DNA of 64,000 nucleotides from Petunia secreta (GCA_029990175.1 JARKIP010000023.1:21533501-21597500), one strand, 5' to 3'; counted from the first letter of the stretch, positions 30,600-44,053 are shown. Translations and numbers: made by a program. Notes: generated by a model not told the origin, from the sequence alone.

Positions 30600-31190
30600 G
30601 TGGTTGGCTGAGTGCACGAATAGCTACTTTTGCCAGTGATCTTTTGTTTGAGGCGGTTTTTTTGGAAGTATACATAAATATACGCCCATCAACAAATTTT
30701 TACTTTTAGTTGTCCATAACTTTTTCTATCCAAAAACTTAATACATAAATATATATCCAAAATATTTAAAAGATATTAAATATATATCCGAAATATATAT
30801 TAAATATATATTGAATATATATTAAATATATATATCCAAAGTACATAATATTAAATATATATTCAAAATATATTTATGGTTATGGAAAGAAAGAAACAAC
30901 AAAAGGTGGACAAAACAGTAATTATTCTTTTCCAATGGTTATGTGGCGTAATTGTCCCTTTTTTTTTTTTATTAATTTTGCCTGAAAGGTCACTTTTTGG
31001 AACTTCAATCCTTGTGGGCTGATGTTTAAACCTTGTGGGCTGAACTTTTAGGCATGGATGCGTAAACTTCAACCATTGTGGTGTGAAGTTCAGCCAATAA
31101 AGATTTAGGTTCTAAAAAGTGGTATCTCATGACCAATAAAAATAGTAACTTCAAACCAAAGAATACTGATAAAAGTAGCATGTGTATGAA
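30600..31190. mobile_element. Degenerate B-family element
   Basis: The left end at about 30607 (GCTACTTTTGCCAGTGATC, then TTGTTTGAGG) is inverted relative to the right end near 31185 (reversed GCTACTTTTATCAGTATTC, then TGGTTTGAAG). Both match the B1 left end. The interior has an AT-dinucleotide block (30740-30870) and GAACTTCA-type repeats. I found no clear TSD. Confidence 0.5.
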
Positions 31191-32052
31191 ATTTTTTGAA
31201 ATTTTTTCAAAAATAGGCAGTCCACTACCCAAATTACAAATAAGAGGCCATTATTATTTTTATGCATAACACCTATCCCTAAAATTACAAATTTTAGCAC
31301 TCCTTCATAAAAAATACCCAAGCTACCAAATCTCCCCCTCCCCATCCATTAAGCCGCCTGGCAGGCTCCCTCCCCCGCCAGTGGTGTCGTTACTTTTTTG
31401 TATTTTACTGGATTTATGTTGTTTATTGCGCCTAAATCATTGCTTTGGACAAGTTTATACACACAAATCTCCCCCAAAAAATAAATTATACATAAATATA
31501 CATAGATAAATACGTAGCAATGAGAGAACTACAAAAATATATACAAGAAAAGTAAAAATTCATATAAACATCCTTAATATACAGATTTACTCACTCGCAT
31601 ATACACACTTATACAACTTTATACAATTTTATACACATGTATAAATTTGTATAAAATTGTATAAACTTGTATAGACTTGCGACAGATTGCTATTTCAGAA
31701 AAAAGGTGACAAGTCGGATAAGATTAAAAAATATGGACTATTTTTGATAATTTTCATCTTTTACTTTTCTTTTAGTATAATTATTCCAAAGTTTTACGAC
31801 GGAGGAGCTCAAGAGAAGGAAGGCCGAGGCACGATAGAGCGAATTTGACACAGCCATTTTACATATGCTAAACAGCATGGAGTAGCCACACTTTTTAAGA
31901 ATAGGGAAGCACATACTTTTTCTTCTTTGGTGGCATTAGTAAAGAAGTTTGCTGATGCTTTGAGCCACGTCAAAAAGTATTATTAATGAAGTTATTCAAC
32001 TAATAAAGCCTAGCTGGACTAATAAAAAGTGAAAACTTAAAGCTTACAACAT
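31191..32052. other. Noncoding spacer with a palindrome
   Basis: No coding region. An inverted repeat at about 31608-31672 (TTTATACAATTTTATACA and its complement around a short centre) could be a decayed MITE. Confidence 0.5.
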
Positions 32053-32061
32053 AAATAATAA

Positions 32062-32402
32062 GGGAGATTTACGAAAATACCTATTAAAATCAAAATATTT
32101 ACTTATTTCTACCCATAAGTTTCATATTTACAAGTCCTACCCATAAACTATTTACATGTCATACCCATCTAGGCTTGTATACTATTATTTATGGAGTATA
32201 CTTTAAAGGTATATACTCATATCTAGACTTGTATACTATTATTTTTGCAGTATACCTTATACACTCATAAAGTATAACAAAGGTATACATTAATAAATGG
32301 GTAGGTTGAGTAAATACTTTTAGTTTTATGAGTTGTTTAATTTTTAATGGGTAGAGCTTGTAAATACTATGATTTTCATGGATATATAGTGCAAAAAAAC
32401 CC
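32062..32402. mobile_element. MULE-type MITE, copy 2 (TSD AAATAATAA)
   Basis: 341 bp, same family as 27886-28266. Perfect 9-bp TSDs at 32053-32061 and 32403-32411. Ends GGGAGATTTACGAAAATACC and, reversed, GGGTTTTTTTGCACTAT. Confidence 0.92.
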
Positions 32403-32411
32403 AAATAATAA

Positions 32412-32727
32412 AGCCTAGGTGTCATCAATAAAAGTAATAATCAATAAAACTTAACGGATAGTAAAATCCTCCTGGATATTTTCCTAGAATTTAAATTCCG
32501 AGGAAAACAAATCTTGAACTTTGACTTAAACACACTGCTAACAGCCAAGGAATCTGTCCAACTAATAAATATTAGGTGTCATCTGTCAAAAGTTTAAACC
32601 ATAAAGCTTGGTTTACGACCACTAAAAAGTCAATAGAGCTTCACATGAACTGAAAAAGTTCAAAGCAAAAGGGAAAATCCTAATTTTTGAATTGAACTCT
32701 AGGAAAGTGTCATTGTGTTCATTTAAA
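32412..32727. other. Spacer, nothing recognised
   Basis: AT-rich, without a supportable feature. Confidence 0.5.
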
Positions 32728-32732
32728 CTCTC

Positions 32733-34763
32733 TGTCACGACCCAAAATCCGAAGAGGTCGTGAGGGCACCCAACTAACTCTGTCGGGCGAATCCACTTGA
32801 TTATGAATGAATGATATAAGATTCTCAATGAAAAATATAAATATTTCAATACCATAGAATCGCATAGAAATAATCCCAACAATAAATGGTTCAAGTACTC
32901 CCCGAATCATGAACATCTAAGAGTGTCGAATAAGTTATACAACTCCAAAGATTTAGGGAATACATCATAGGGAGATATAAACTATATAGGTGGCCACCAC
33001 GGACGAAGGGTTGGCTCACCGCTAATAAAGGAATGCTCCACCTCGGTCAACCACGATGCTCACTAGTAGATGGTGTCGGATCTGCAAGACGTAAATAAAC
33101 CAACAAAGAAAGGGAAAGGGGTGAGTCGAGTGACTCAATAAGCGGGGACGGGGCTCCAAGTAAACTAGCAAACAAGGCAAAATAACTCAAAGATATTCAA
33201 AAGTAAAGAGAAACCGTTCAATTAACTACCAAGTAATGTTCATATTCCATCATCAAGTACCACGACACTTTCATTGTAACTCGGAGATAAATACATAACT
33301 ACGTCATACTACAACCATATGCACGGAACTACATCGTGCTATGATAATACGTACGGAACTACATCGTACGTTAATTATATGTACGGAACTACATCGTACC
33401 ACAATAATATGCACGGAACTACATCGTGCCTCAATAATATGTACGGAACTACATCGTACCACAATAATATGCACGGAACTACATCGTGCCTCAATAATAT
33501 GTATAGAAGGATATATTATACATAGGGTGCGGAGCAAGTCCACCAAGAAAGAGAAATACACTTACCTCGGTCCGAAGCTCACTAGCTACTCAATAATAGT
33601 TTTCCCTTTTCGAATCTCCTCCAAACGTCCTTTCTCTATTAAAGGAACGTAATACAATCAATACCAAGGCCAATGGTTAAACAATACAACCCTTAAGCTA
33701 AAGGGGTTAAGAAATCAACTTAAAAGTCAATCCCAGACCCACATGATCAAACCCCAAAATTGAGCTTACTATCACGTTACCCATACCACACGAGAGAAGA
33801 TATATAACCAAGTCTCGATCTTAATAGGAATTGGAATGTTGAACCTCAATTATACTAAATGGATAACTTAGAGCCAAATATCACTTCATACCACTCAAAT
33901 ACTAGTGAATTAACATGTTCATTATTCCATTACATGAACCCACTATTATATTCGGGAAAATCATACACACAAGAAAATAGTAATTACTTCCTAATAGAAT
34001 TGAATAGGACCTGCAGATGGCACACCAGGACAACCGAAAAGCAGAGAAGCTTCACTAGTTTAACTCATATTTATACATTCAAAGGTATTAGTTGTTATCC
34101 CATCATTATGTCTCCCATTAACACAATTGAACTTAATAAAATATCATAAAAAATGAAAGAAATAAAAGTAGATACAGTAGTATACTTTCCAATCCATTGA
34201 AATTCCAACAGGAGAACTAGAATTCACCTTTAGACCACCAATCCAAGTCATCATGAACTTAATCATTACTATTTACTCAATTTGTTTCCATTTGATTTTC
34301 TATCATAACTAATAAGGTAAAGCTTGGTTCCTACATTAAAGACTACTACTATATGAACTAACAGAGTAGGAACTAGGACAAGAAAAATGGATTAGTTCAA
34401 TTCATAATACCTGATGATTGAACAAAATGTTTTGAGAGCTCTCTTGATTAGATGCTACAGCCGCCGATTCATTTTTTTATCCAAAGCTCTTCTTCTTATT
34501 TTGTTTTTCTTTTCTTTTACCCTAATGCCAAGACAAGGTCTTTTATATTCCTAATAATATGGGCTAGTAAAAGATAATGGGCCTACTTTACTACTTTACC
34601 ATTAATGAATTGTCCAATTATTATAAAACCTAATTAGCATATAAAGTGTTAAATTGATCTAATTGTCATCTAGTAAATTTTTTCCATCTTATAAATTTAC
34701 ATTTCTACCCTTAATAACTTATTAGATGACTAAACCATAAGTAGAAATTCTGGGGTCGTTACA
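32733..34763 (-). mobile_element. Solo LTR of a Del/Tekay-like gypsy element (TSD CTCTC)
   Basis: 2031 bp, TGTCACGACCC...GGGTCGTTACA in plus orientation, so the LTR reads on the minus strand (TGTAACGACCCC...). Perfect TSDs CTCTC at 32728-32732 and 34764-34768, with no internal retroelement sequence. This is the footprint of unequal recombination between two LTRs. Confidence 0.9.
33319..33505. repeat. 30-bp minisatellite of hairpin-forming units inside the solo LTR
   Basis: Six units with an exact 30-bp period, starting 33321, 33351, 33381, 33411, 33441 and 33471. Each holds GYACG, then GAACTACAT, then CGTRC. The arms pair in every unit, with GCACG always matched by CGTGC and GTACG always matched by CGTAC. 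Confidence 0.92.
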
Positions 34764-34853
34764 CTCTCAGGATTTCATGGAGACAAAATTTGAGAGAATT
34801 GTTCTAGGGCTCGAGCTGCTATTATCCTATGACCGATGATTCGTTGAATGAGA

Positions 34854-35407
34854 TGTATTAGGTAAAACTCGGCTCGCTATGAGTCGCCTCGGCAAGACGA
34901 TCTGATAACGACTGAGCACGAGATGACAAGCTAATAACCGAAGCAACTGAGTTGATTACCGAAGTTAGGCACCGAGGTCGTCGCCGAAGGCGAGCCGTAA
35001 GCTGAGCTTTGGCAACATTTACCTCGGTCGAGCAGCAAGGCCTTACCACCGAGGTCATGTATATGAACCTCGGTGAAGCGCCTCGAGTCAAAACGGCTTT
35101 GCAACCTACTACTTCAGCCCATTATCTCCATTATTGAGCGTCCAGAACGTGGGTTAAGCACTACCAAATGTGGGAAACCTGGGCTAGGATCCTGTATCTA
35201 TAAATAGCACTTCATTATACATTGTAGGCATTTAGAAATACATACAGAAACTCTGTCAAATTTTGTACTCACTACGATATATTGAAATCCAGTTATTTCT
35301 CCACATTTTACGCTTATTCTTAGCATTTTCTTGACTTTCATACGAAGATTTTCTTGTATTCTAACCCAAATTCGATTTGTGATCCTAAACCGATTTAGGC
35401 CCATACA
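34854..35407 (+). repeat. Tat element 5' LTR
   Basis: TGTATTAGG...CCCATACA, with a TATA box at 35199-35206 (CTATAAATAG) that should start the genomic transcript near 35230. Confidence 0.93.
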
Positions 35408-35409
35408 AA

Positions 35410-35428
35410 TTGGTGTCGTCTGTGGGGA
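35410..35428 (+). other. Primer-binding site of the Tat element
   Basis: TGGTGTCGTCTGTGGGGAT two bases after the LTR, the form usual in Tat elements. Confidence 0.8.
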
Positions 35429-35500
35429 TATAAGCAGAAACGCTTTGTTCCAAAGTTCAACGTACTTCTTCGTTAAAGCCCGTAATTTTTCGACAACGAT

Positions 35501-38500
35501 ATGGCTGACAGTAGTGGAAATCTTAACGAACGGACTGAAGTTCCGTCGAACCAACAGTCTACGTCTCCAATAACAACCGAAGCATTTCTAGCCTTGGTTG
35601 TCAACGCGCTAAAGGCTCTCCAAGAGCGACGGGACGAGCAAGTTAACATCAACGCCGAATTCCACGCCTCGTTAGAGGCGAGGAATAGCGCAGCACCGAA
35701 CGACAGCCAGCCTTCGGTTCCCAATGGAGGCATCCCGCCCTTCGTTCCTACGGGCGCGATAATAGGGAGACCTCCCAATGGGGCCACGTCTAGGGGTTCA
35801 GGAAACATATCGAGCACGACGCCATACTTTGGGACGATTCCCACTGTGACTGAAACTACATCCTCGGTCGACGTTGAGAGCTTGACTAGAGAAATCGAGG
35901 CACGCGTCGAGGCTCGCGTTGAGGCCCGCGTCGAGGCACGCATAGAAAAATGCCTTGAGAGCGTACCAGGGATAACAAAGACCGAAGATGAGCTTGAAAT
36001 AGACCAGTACAGGGAGTTACCATTCAAGCCCGAGGCAGCACCAGCTCCAACTCCTAAAAATTTCAAGCTCATGTTCTTAAAAAGTATGATTGGACCACCG
36101 ATCCCAAAGAGCATGTAAGATAATGCATGGCGATGGTGAAGAGCAATGACTTAACAACAATAGAGCTCGAGTCAATGTTCTTGAAAAAGTTTGGCGAGTC
36201 CTTGGATAAAGGAGCACTGCGTTGGTACATGTGCCTACCGGCGGGATCAATTTTCACCTTCAAGGAAATGACCAACGCCTTTGTTAAAGCCCACACCAGA
36301 GCTCAAAAAATTCTCGAAAGGAAGGAGGATATATGCGAGGTCAAGCAACGGCCCGGTGAGCCACTTAAGGAGTTCCTTGAGCTCTTTCATGCTGAGCGCA
36401 TGGAGCTACCTCGGATGGATGATACTCTAGCCATCATGGCATTTGAAAAGGGTATCAACGTTTGCAACTCTGACGCTGCTGCTGAGTTGCGAAAAGAGCT
36501 TCAGCAATACCAAGTTCTGATGTAGGAAGATTTACACAAACGAGCTTACTCCAAGATAAGGCTGGAGGAAGTTGAGTTTAAAAGCCGAGGTTATAACCAC
36601 AAAAATCGAGGCGAATCCTCGTATCGCGTCGAGGCGTCGTGAGGGAATTCGAAGGAGAGGTACGAGCCATATACCTCCACGAGGCAGCCTGTCAGCCAGC
36701 TACGGGGCCATCAAGAAGATGTGGCTCAAAGGGGAAGTCATCCCCAAAAGCAACGGTGTTGACTGGCTTTAACAACTCCACGGAGAAAACTTTGGGTAAA
36801 ATTACATTCAAAACATTTGTTGAAGGAGTTAGCAAGGAAACACTATTCCAAGTGTTGCCCGAGGACATAGCATACAATATGATCCTCGGCAGACTATAGA
36901 TCCATTCCATGGAGGCCGTTCCCTCCACACTGCATCAAGTGACCAAATTCCCTACGCCTTGGGGGTTCGATCAATAAAGGGAGAGCAACGAGTAGCGAGA
37001 GAGTGCTATTCGGTTGCGTTGAGAAGTGGAGTCGCCCCGACCGGGCCAAAACAATAGCAAATAATGCAACTGGGGTCAAGCGAGGAGGATCTCCGAGGAG
37101 AAGTTGAAAAGATCCCAGTATGCATTTAAGAGCCTCGGAAACAAAAAGCCGAGGACTTAACTATTGAGGAATTAGAATCTTTCACCTTATTGAAAGATTT
37201 TCCTGAAAGAAAGGTATTTGTCGGCTCGGAGTTGGACCCGGAGTCGAAGAAAGCAATCATTGAAGTTTTAAAGTCCAACAACGATTGCTTTGCTTAGTCT
37301 CACTCAGTCATAATTGGTATCGATCCGGAGATCATGACCCACAAGCTGAATGTAGACCCAAAATTCAACCCGGTGAAGCAGAAGAAAAGACTTCACGCAT
37401 GGGTTAAAAAGAAAGCGATCGAAGATGAAACCACAAAGTTGCAAGAAAATGGTTTCATAAGGGAGGTAAAGTATCCCGAATTGCTGGCTAATGTGGTCAT
37501 CTTACCAAAGAAAAATGGCAAGTGGAGGATGTGCGTAGATTACACTGATTTGAACAAAGCTTGCCCCAAAGACTCCTATCCATTGCCACAAATAGACAGG
37601 TTAATAGACTCCACGGCTGGACACAAACTATTAACCTTCTTGGATGCTTATTCGGGCTACAACCAGATCCTCATGGACCTGAAGGATGAAGAGAAGACCT
37701 CGTTCATCACTGACCGAGGTACTTTCTGCTACAAAGTGATGCCCTTCGGTTTGGAAAATGCGGGTGCGACATACCAGAGACTAGTGTGTCGCATGTTCAA
37801 AGAGTATATTGGCAAATCTATGGAAGTTTACATAGATGATATGCTCATCAAATCGATTTGAATGGAGGATCATCTGAATCATTTGAGGGAAGCTTTTGCT
37901 GTTCTGATGCAATATGGCATGAAATTAAACCCAGAGATGTGCGCCTTCGGCGTGGGTTCGGGTAAATTCTTAGGATTCATTGTCTCCGAACGAGGAATCG
38001 AAGCCAACCCATACAAGATTAATGCTATCGATGAGATCCCCGAGGAGTTGACCGGGGTGAAGGAAGTTCAGCGCTTAACTGGCCGGATCGCTGCCTTGAG
38101 TCGATTCATCTCAAGGTCTTCGGAGTGATGCCACAAATTCTTCTCTGTCTTCAGGAAGAATAGTCACTTCGAATGGACACCGCAGTGTAATGAAGCACTG
38201 AGAGACTTGAAACGCTATCTGGCTAACGCACCGTTGCTCCCCAAGCCAAAAGATGGTGAAACGTTGCTAGTTTACTTGGCTGTGTCCGAGGTGTCAGTCA
38301 GTGCTGTGCTGGTTCGGGAAGAAGATGGCAAGCAACAACGCATCTACTATGTTAGCAAGACACTCCTTGATGCTGAGACCAGGTACCCACACTTGGAAAA
38401 AATTTGCAGTTGCTTTAATTATTACTGCCTGGAAACTACGACCTTATTTCCAATGTCACCCAATAGCAGTAGTTTCAACCTTCCCTTTAAGAAGTATATT

Positions 38501-40386
38501 GCATAAACCTGAATTATCGGGGAGGCTATCAAAATGGGCGGCAGAATTGAGAGAGTATGACATCACTTATCAACCCCGAACAGCCATCAAATCCCAAGTC
38601 TTGGCTGACTTCGTAGCTGATTTTAGTGTTGGGATCCTGCCCGAAGCCGAAAAGGAGAACTTAATGTTGAAAGGAACAGCTTCGGGGCTATGGATACTTT
38701 ACACCGATGGGGCAACTAATTCTAAGGGTTCGGGATTAGGTATAGTGTTGAAAGCACCCACCGGGGAGAAAATCAGGCACTCGGTTCGGTTAAAAAAAGT
38801 GAACAACAACGAGGCCGAATATGAAGCGGCTCTAGCAGGCTTGGAGTTGGCTAAAGAAATGGAGGTGGAAAGAATTGAGTTGAGATGCGACTCACAGCTG
38901 GTGGTAAATCAAGTGCTCGGTGAATGCAGCTATTCTTGGACCGAGCACAGAGGATTTTGACCCAATTCCAAGAATGGCAAATTAAACGAGTGCCTCGGGA
39001 GGAAAATACCGAAGCTGATGCTCTGGCAAACTTGGGTTCGGCAGTCGATGAACATGAAGCCCACTCGGGGACTGATTCAGTGGTTCGGTTGCTATCCGCA
39101 CAGATGAGAGAAATGAAATTGTAGGTCAACTCGGTGGACCACAAATGGGATTGGCGGAGTAAGTTCATCTCTTACTTCGACTCGGGGACTGTCTCTCAAG
39201 ATAAAAAGGATGCCAAAAAGTTAAGGACTCAAGCGGCTTCATACCATATGATCGAGGGCAATTTATATAAGAGATTGTATTGCGGCCCGATGGCCAAATG
39301 TTTGGGTCCAGACGAAGCAAGATATGTAATGGCCGAGGTGCACGAAGGCGAGTGTGGAAATCACTCGGGGGGAAAGCCTTTGGTGCGCAAACTAGTTAGA
39401 GCTGGGTATTATTGTCCCACCATAAGCACAGATGCAAAGGCCTTCGTGCAAAAATGTGATAAGTGCCAACGCCATGCCCGGATGATCCATCAACAGACCG
39501 AACCTCTGCACTCGGTCGTCTCACCATGGCCTTTCATGAAATGGGGGGTGGATATTGTTGGACCCTTACCAAAGGGAAAAGGTGGCGTTCGGTTCATCCT
39601 TATATTAACTGATTACTTTACTAAATGGGTGGAAGCAGGAGCTCTTACCGAAGTTAAACAAAAACAAGTAATCGATTTCATCAAAAAGAACATCATCTAT
39701 AGGTTCGGTATCCCGAGGGAAATTTCTTGTGACAATGGTAAACAGTTCATGGGAGCAGCCATCACTGATTTCTTCAAACAATAGGGGATCAAAAGAATTG
39801 CTTCGACCCCCTATCATCCAAGTTCCAAACGGCAAGCTGAGTCTTCGAATAGAATTATAATTGAAAATCTTAAGAAAAGACTCGATGAGAAAAAAGGTCC
39901 TTGGCCCGAGGAGCTGCCTGGCGTGTTGTGGGCCATGCGGACAATAGAAAAGAACAGCACCGGTGAGACTCCTTTTCACTTGCTTACGGTATGGACTCCC
40001 TCATCCTCGTGGAGGTGGGCGAACCAAGTCTTCTGTACGCTCACACCACCGAGGATGAGAATCAGCAAGCCATGCGCATAGAGTTAGACCTGTTCGAAGA
40101 GAAAAGAGAGTTGGCTTTGGTTTGGCTAGCTGCTCAAAAAAGGCAGATCGAAGCATATCTCAATAGGAAGGCCAAACTTAGAAATTTTAAAGTTGGCGAT
40201 TATGTGCTGAAGTCTGCGAACCAATCAACGAAGGAAGAGAATGGAGGAAAAATCATCGCAAATTGGGAAGGACCTTACAAAGTCAGAGCAATCATCGGAA
40301 AAGGGTCTTATCAAATTGAAGATCTGCAAGGCGTGCCCGAACCCTCGAATTGGAACATTTCCAATCTAAAGCGGTACTACTTTTAA
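35501..40386 (+). pseudogene. Tat element gag-pol (broken by many stops and frameshifts)
   Basis: Gag N terminus 35501-36118, with an (EARV)n repeat and a stop; Gag core 36127-36525 (ALRWYMCLPAGSI, LELFHAERMELP); protease-to-RT segment 36.78-36.96 kb (YNMILGRL, then HSMEAVPSTLHQVTKFPTPWG); reverse transcriptase 37334-38128 (VVILPKKNGKWRMCVDYTDLN, catalytic VYIDDMLIKSI followed by TGA); first RNase H 38.2-38.5 kb; second RNase H 38.69-38.93 kb (LYTDGATNSKGSGLG, NNNEAEYEAALAGLELA, CDSQLVVNQV); integrase 39.13-39.95 kb (zinc finger CDKCQRHA, DIVGPLPKGKGG, SCDNGKQF, stop at 39784); C-terminal domain 39991-40386 (AKLRNFKVGDYVL, NWEGPYKVRAIIG). At least seven in-frame stops or shifts, so no functional polyprotein. 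Confidence 0.92.
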
Positions 40387-41128
40387 TCAAGGTAAATATT
40401 CCCTACTCTTTTTAAATTTACCCACAACCTCGAGCTGAACAACGCTCCAAGGGCTTCGGTCGAAATGTACTAACTTGCTCCTCGTTTCATTTTGCTTTAC
40501 CATTTTAGGAAGCAAATAAAACGATTTCCAGTGCTCGGATCTTCATCAAGATTCACACCCGAACACTGGGGGAGTGAGAGGCGAGTTGCAACCGAGGTCG
40601 ACACCGAGCCTCCCAACCTAAGCCTGTCTATTCGAAAACCGGGGGCTGACACCCGAAGGATAGATTAGTACATTGTAATTACGCGCGATAGAGGCATACT
40701 GTTTTTTTTATGCCCAAGGCCTACTTCGGCAGGGGTTTATATAAACAGCTAATTTTGGCTCGCTGATATTATCAATGAAATAAACTTGATTCTATATCTC
40801 TTTGTTTCTACGATCTTGCACTTTGATGTTTCACTTTAAATGCATCGGCTCGAGAACGAGACGTCGTTATAAGTTCGCGTCGGTTTTACCTAATTAAGCT
40901 TTGCAAGCGAAACTACTCCTAAGTGTTCAGTTCGTGCAAGAATTAACATTTAAAGCGAAATGCAAAGTCATATCATTAAAAGGCCCGGAGGCTAATTATA
41001 TTCAATAAAAACAAATTGACCCGAAGGTCAAAGGCATATATACATCCAAAAGCCCGAAGGCTTGCGTCAAAAGGCACGAAGGCCCAAACAAAAAAAAAAC
41101 AGGATACAAAAAACGAACTATTTTGTTC
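40387..41128 (+). other. Noncoding spacer between pol and the antisense gene
   Basis: No coding region. Contains a purine-rich ACACTGGGGGAGTGAGAGG stretch (about 40563-40582) resembling an internal polypurine tract. Confidence 0.5.
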
Positions 41129-44053
41129 CTAAGGGTTCTCCCCATCGGCAACTTCACCGCCCTCCTCGGCGCTCTTGCCCCCTTCATCGTCTTCGGATTC
41201 ACCAACATCCGAACCCTCACTCGAGGGAAGGTCATCCACAATCTTTTGAGCCTCGGCAGCAGCATCCTTGGCTTTTGCTATCTCCTATTCAAGCACGATT
41301 TGCCCAGCTTGAACCTGCTCGAGTGTGCTAAGTCTAGTCTTGACAACGACCCAAGCTTCCTCAAAAATTGCCCTCGTCGCTTTGACCTCGGCTCGCTCGT
41401 TGAGGTAAGCAATTCTGCCTTGAAGTTTTGAAATCTTGCCCCGAAGAGCAGGCACTTGATCTACCTGGCTTTGCAATCCCACGTCGTGGTACTCCTCAAG
41501 TTTGCCACGGTATTTCTCGCCTGCGTCAAGCACTTCAGTTTTGGCTTTGAACAGCTCGGCTTTAAGTCGAGCGTTTTTTAGGCTCAGCCTCGAATGCTCA
41601 TTAGTAAACTCGTTTGTTACAGCCTGAACTCTAGCCTCGACAGACTCCAAGACCCAATTCAAATTAGCTTCAACCTTAGCCGAAGCCTCATTAGCGCACT
41701 CCAGCTCTTCATTCAAAGTGGCAAATTTTGCTTCCAACTCGGCGATTCTCCCTTTAAGTCCTCTTTTTTATTTGCCCCAGGCGGCTATAGCTGCCTGAAT
41801 TTGCTCTGCTCGCTCGCGCTCGAGGTGAATAGCCTGCAGCGCAAGGACCAAGCTCTGCATGAAACCAAAGCATTAGTGTAAAAAAAAAAAAGGAAAAGCA
41901 AACTATGCGAATGAAGTGCACGAAGACTTACCCGAAGGGCAGAAGCGGCTGAAACGCCCATCAAACTCATAGAGGCGAGATTCCGAAGGGCGTGAGCCTC
42001 GGTAGGTCCAAGCATAGCGTCAAGGGCAGCAACATCCTCCTTGGTAGGATCCATCAGATTGGCCTCGGGAATGATTTCAAACGCCCGAGGTACGGTGGCG
42101 GAGGATTTAGCCGAAGCTCGAGAGGCCTTAACCGTGCTCTGGATCAAGCCTTCGCCTACCTTAGCCTTGCCTTTTCGCTTTGCGGCCTCTTGATCAGATT
42201 CCTCTACATTTATTACTTTGGTCGCCCTACCGACCTCAGTACCTGGTTCTGGAATCTTCTCAGAGGCTGGCTCTGGCACTGCCTCGGGAGCCATGGGATG
42301 AATCTTCTCATCACTGGGCTCATCAACGAGACCTCGACGCTTTGTGTTTACTGCTTCGGCAGCGGGGGTGGCAACTTCTTCAACCCGAGGTCCCTTGGCT
42401 TTGGTGGCCCGCTTCAAATCAGCTCTTTTCCTCTTAGAGCCTGGGGAAGGGAGAGAAGTGATCTCACAAGTATAAGATGAAGTAGCAGTGGGCACACATA
42501 AAAATCGACCTATAAAAATGTCGTCACCTTATGAAGTCCCTTGGCCTTCCTATCTTCGGCGAGCTTCCTCGCCAAGCTCGCCATTTGATTGACGCTTTCG
42601 ATGGCGTCGATCAACTTCTTCTCTTTCTTTTTCTTCTCTTTCTTATCCTTCTCCATCTCCCCTCTCTTCGGCCTCTTCTTCCTCCCTCTCTTCGGCATCC
42701 TTTACGGCCCTGTTGGAGAAACCTAAATGGGAAGAGAAAGAGAACATCAAGATGCAGTAATTCAAAGCAAATTTTAAGGAATTGTGAGCGTAAACGTATA
42801 ACTTACCATGGCTCTTGCATATCCCTCGGTTCCCCTTCAGAGTGGCTAAGATCATCCACTGCCAACGTGGATGCGTCTCTTGCTTCATAACCTCGGTGGT
42901 CCACTCGAGCAAATCCCCCAGTGGATTGACTGGAACCTTTTCAGCTGCAAGTCACAAATAAGAAAATAAGCCCAAGTTGTGGTGATCAAGAACCGAAGGG
43001 AAAACGATGACACTTACGTTGAGCATTCCACGCTATGGGAAAACCAGGTTCGGGTGACAGCAGCCTCGTAGGAATGAGCACATATCGATCATTCCAACCT
43101 TGGTCACCATGGTCTTCACTTTTACTCAAAATAGCGTAAGACCCCCGAGGTAAGAGGGCTACCACCCCGACTTTGTGAAAGTAGGGATAGTAGAGCGAGA
43201 TCAAGTGTTGGAAGGTGAAAGGCAACCCAGCTAGGTTGCTTAAGTGTTCGAGGGCCTGCACAAGTCTCCAAACCCCGGGCCCCACTTGAGGCAAGCACAA
43301 ATTATAAGATCTACAAAATGTGTCGATTATGGGATGAATTGGCAAATTGAACCCTATGGTAAAAGGATATGTGAAAACCGCAGAATACCTCTCAACTTGA
43401 GTGGAGGCAGCTGAGTCCGGGGCCGGAATCCTAATTTCCACTTCGGGCCCCCATCGACAATCAGCCCTAACAATCTCAACCACGTCTTCGGTTTTGATAC
43501 TCGGGGTGACGTGAACCGGTATGTTCCTTTTCTTCCCCTTTTGGGCGTCGGATTGGGCATGAACTTTTAAGTCTTTGTCATTGCTAAAACTCAAAGGGAT
43601 GACCAGCCTAGGGTCTATCTGCACTTCAATGGGGATCTTCTTCCACGATTTCTTTGAAGTGCCAGCTTTTGTCTGAGACCCCTCATTGCTGGCTTCGGCT
43701 TAGCCCCTTTGGCCACTTGCCCCTCTACTGACTTCGGTCTCGCCCTCTGGGCCACCTACTTCTTTGACACTGGTGACATCATCTACCCCAACGTCATTTC
43801 TATCATCGCCGTGGTCGTCACCACCAACATCAATACCAACGTCATAACTGACCTCCGCTGTGTCGCGACCAGCCCTCACCTTGCGCCGTTTGGGAGCAGT
43901 GGCTGTCGAAGTGGCCTCGCCACCACCTTCCGCCTCAATCATCTGCAGCGGTGGTACGGTGGCAATAAAATCTCCGCTCATTATCGCGGCAGCGAAACGC
44001 TCCGCCCTCTCGCCAGAGTCGCTAGAGCCATGGCCGAAATTTGTAGCTGACAT
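41129..44053 (-). pseudogene. Antisense spliced gene of the Tat element (putative gypsy-type transposon protein, PF04195-like)
   Basis: Inferred exons, minus strand: 44053-43018, 42944-42807, 42722-42528, 42440-41932, 41854-41129, all with GT-AG introns of 73 to 87 bp. About 867 codons. Exon 1 carries the domain FTYPFTIGFNLPIHPIIDTF, LCLPQVGPGVWRLV, ISLYYPYFHKVG. Later exons are Lys-rich, then Ala/Glu-rich, then a long coiled coil (41.3-41.74 kb), ending in an acidic tail. In-frame stops occur at 43700 and about 41.77 and 41.28 kb, and exon 3 seems to have shifted frame, so this copy is dead. Antisense extra frames near the 3' LTR are known in Tat/Retand elements. Function unknown. Introns can persist because they are antisense to the genomic RNA. 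Confidence 0.8.

Noticed and set aside
33319..33505. Regular 30-bp repeats with hairpin arms, superficially like a CRISPR array
   Set aside because: No unique spacers; contiguous tandem units in a plant LTR.
33304..33652. Frames of repeated HIIEARCSSV or GTTSYHNNMH units
   Set aside because: Translation of the 30-bp minisatellite of the solo LTR.
35880..35960. EARV repeat in Gag as a possible separate protein motif
   Set aside because: A short local codon repeat inside an otherwise ordinary Gag N terminus.
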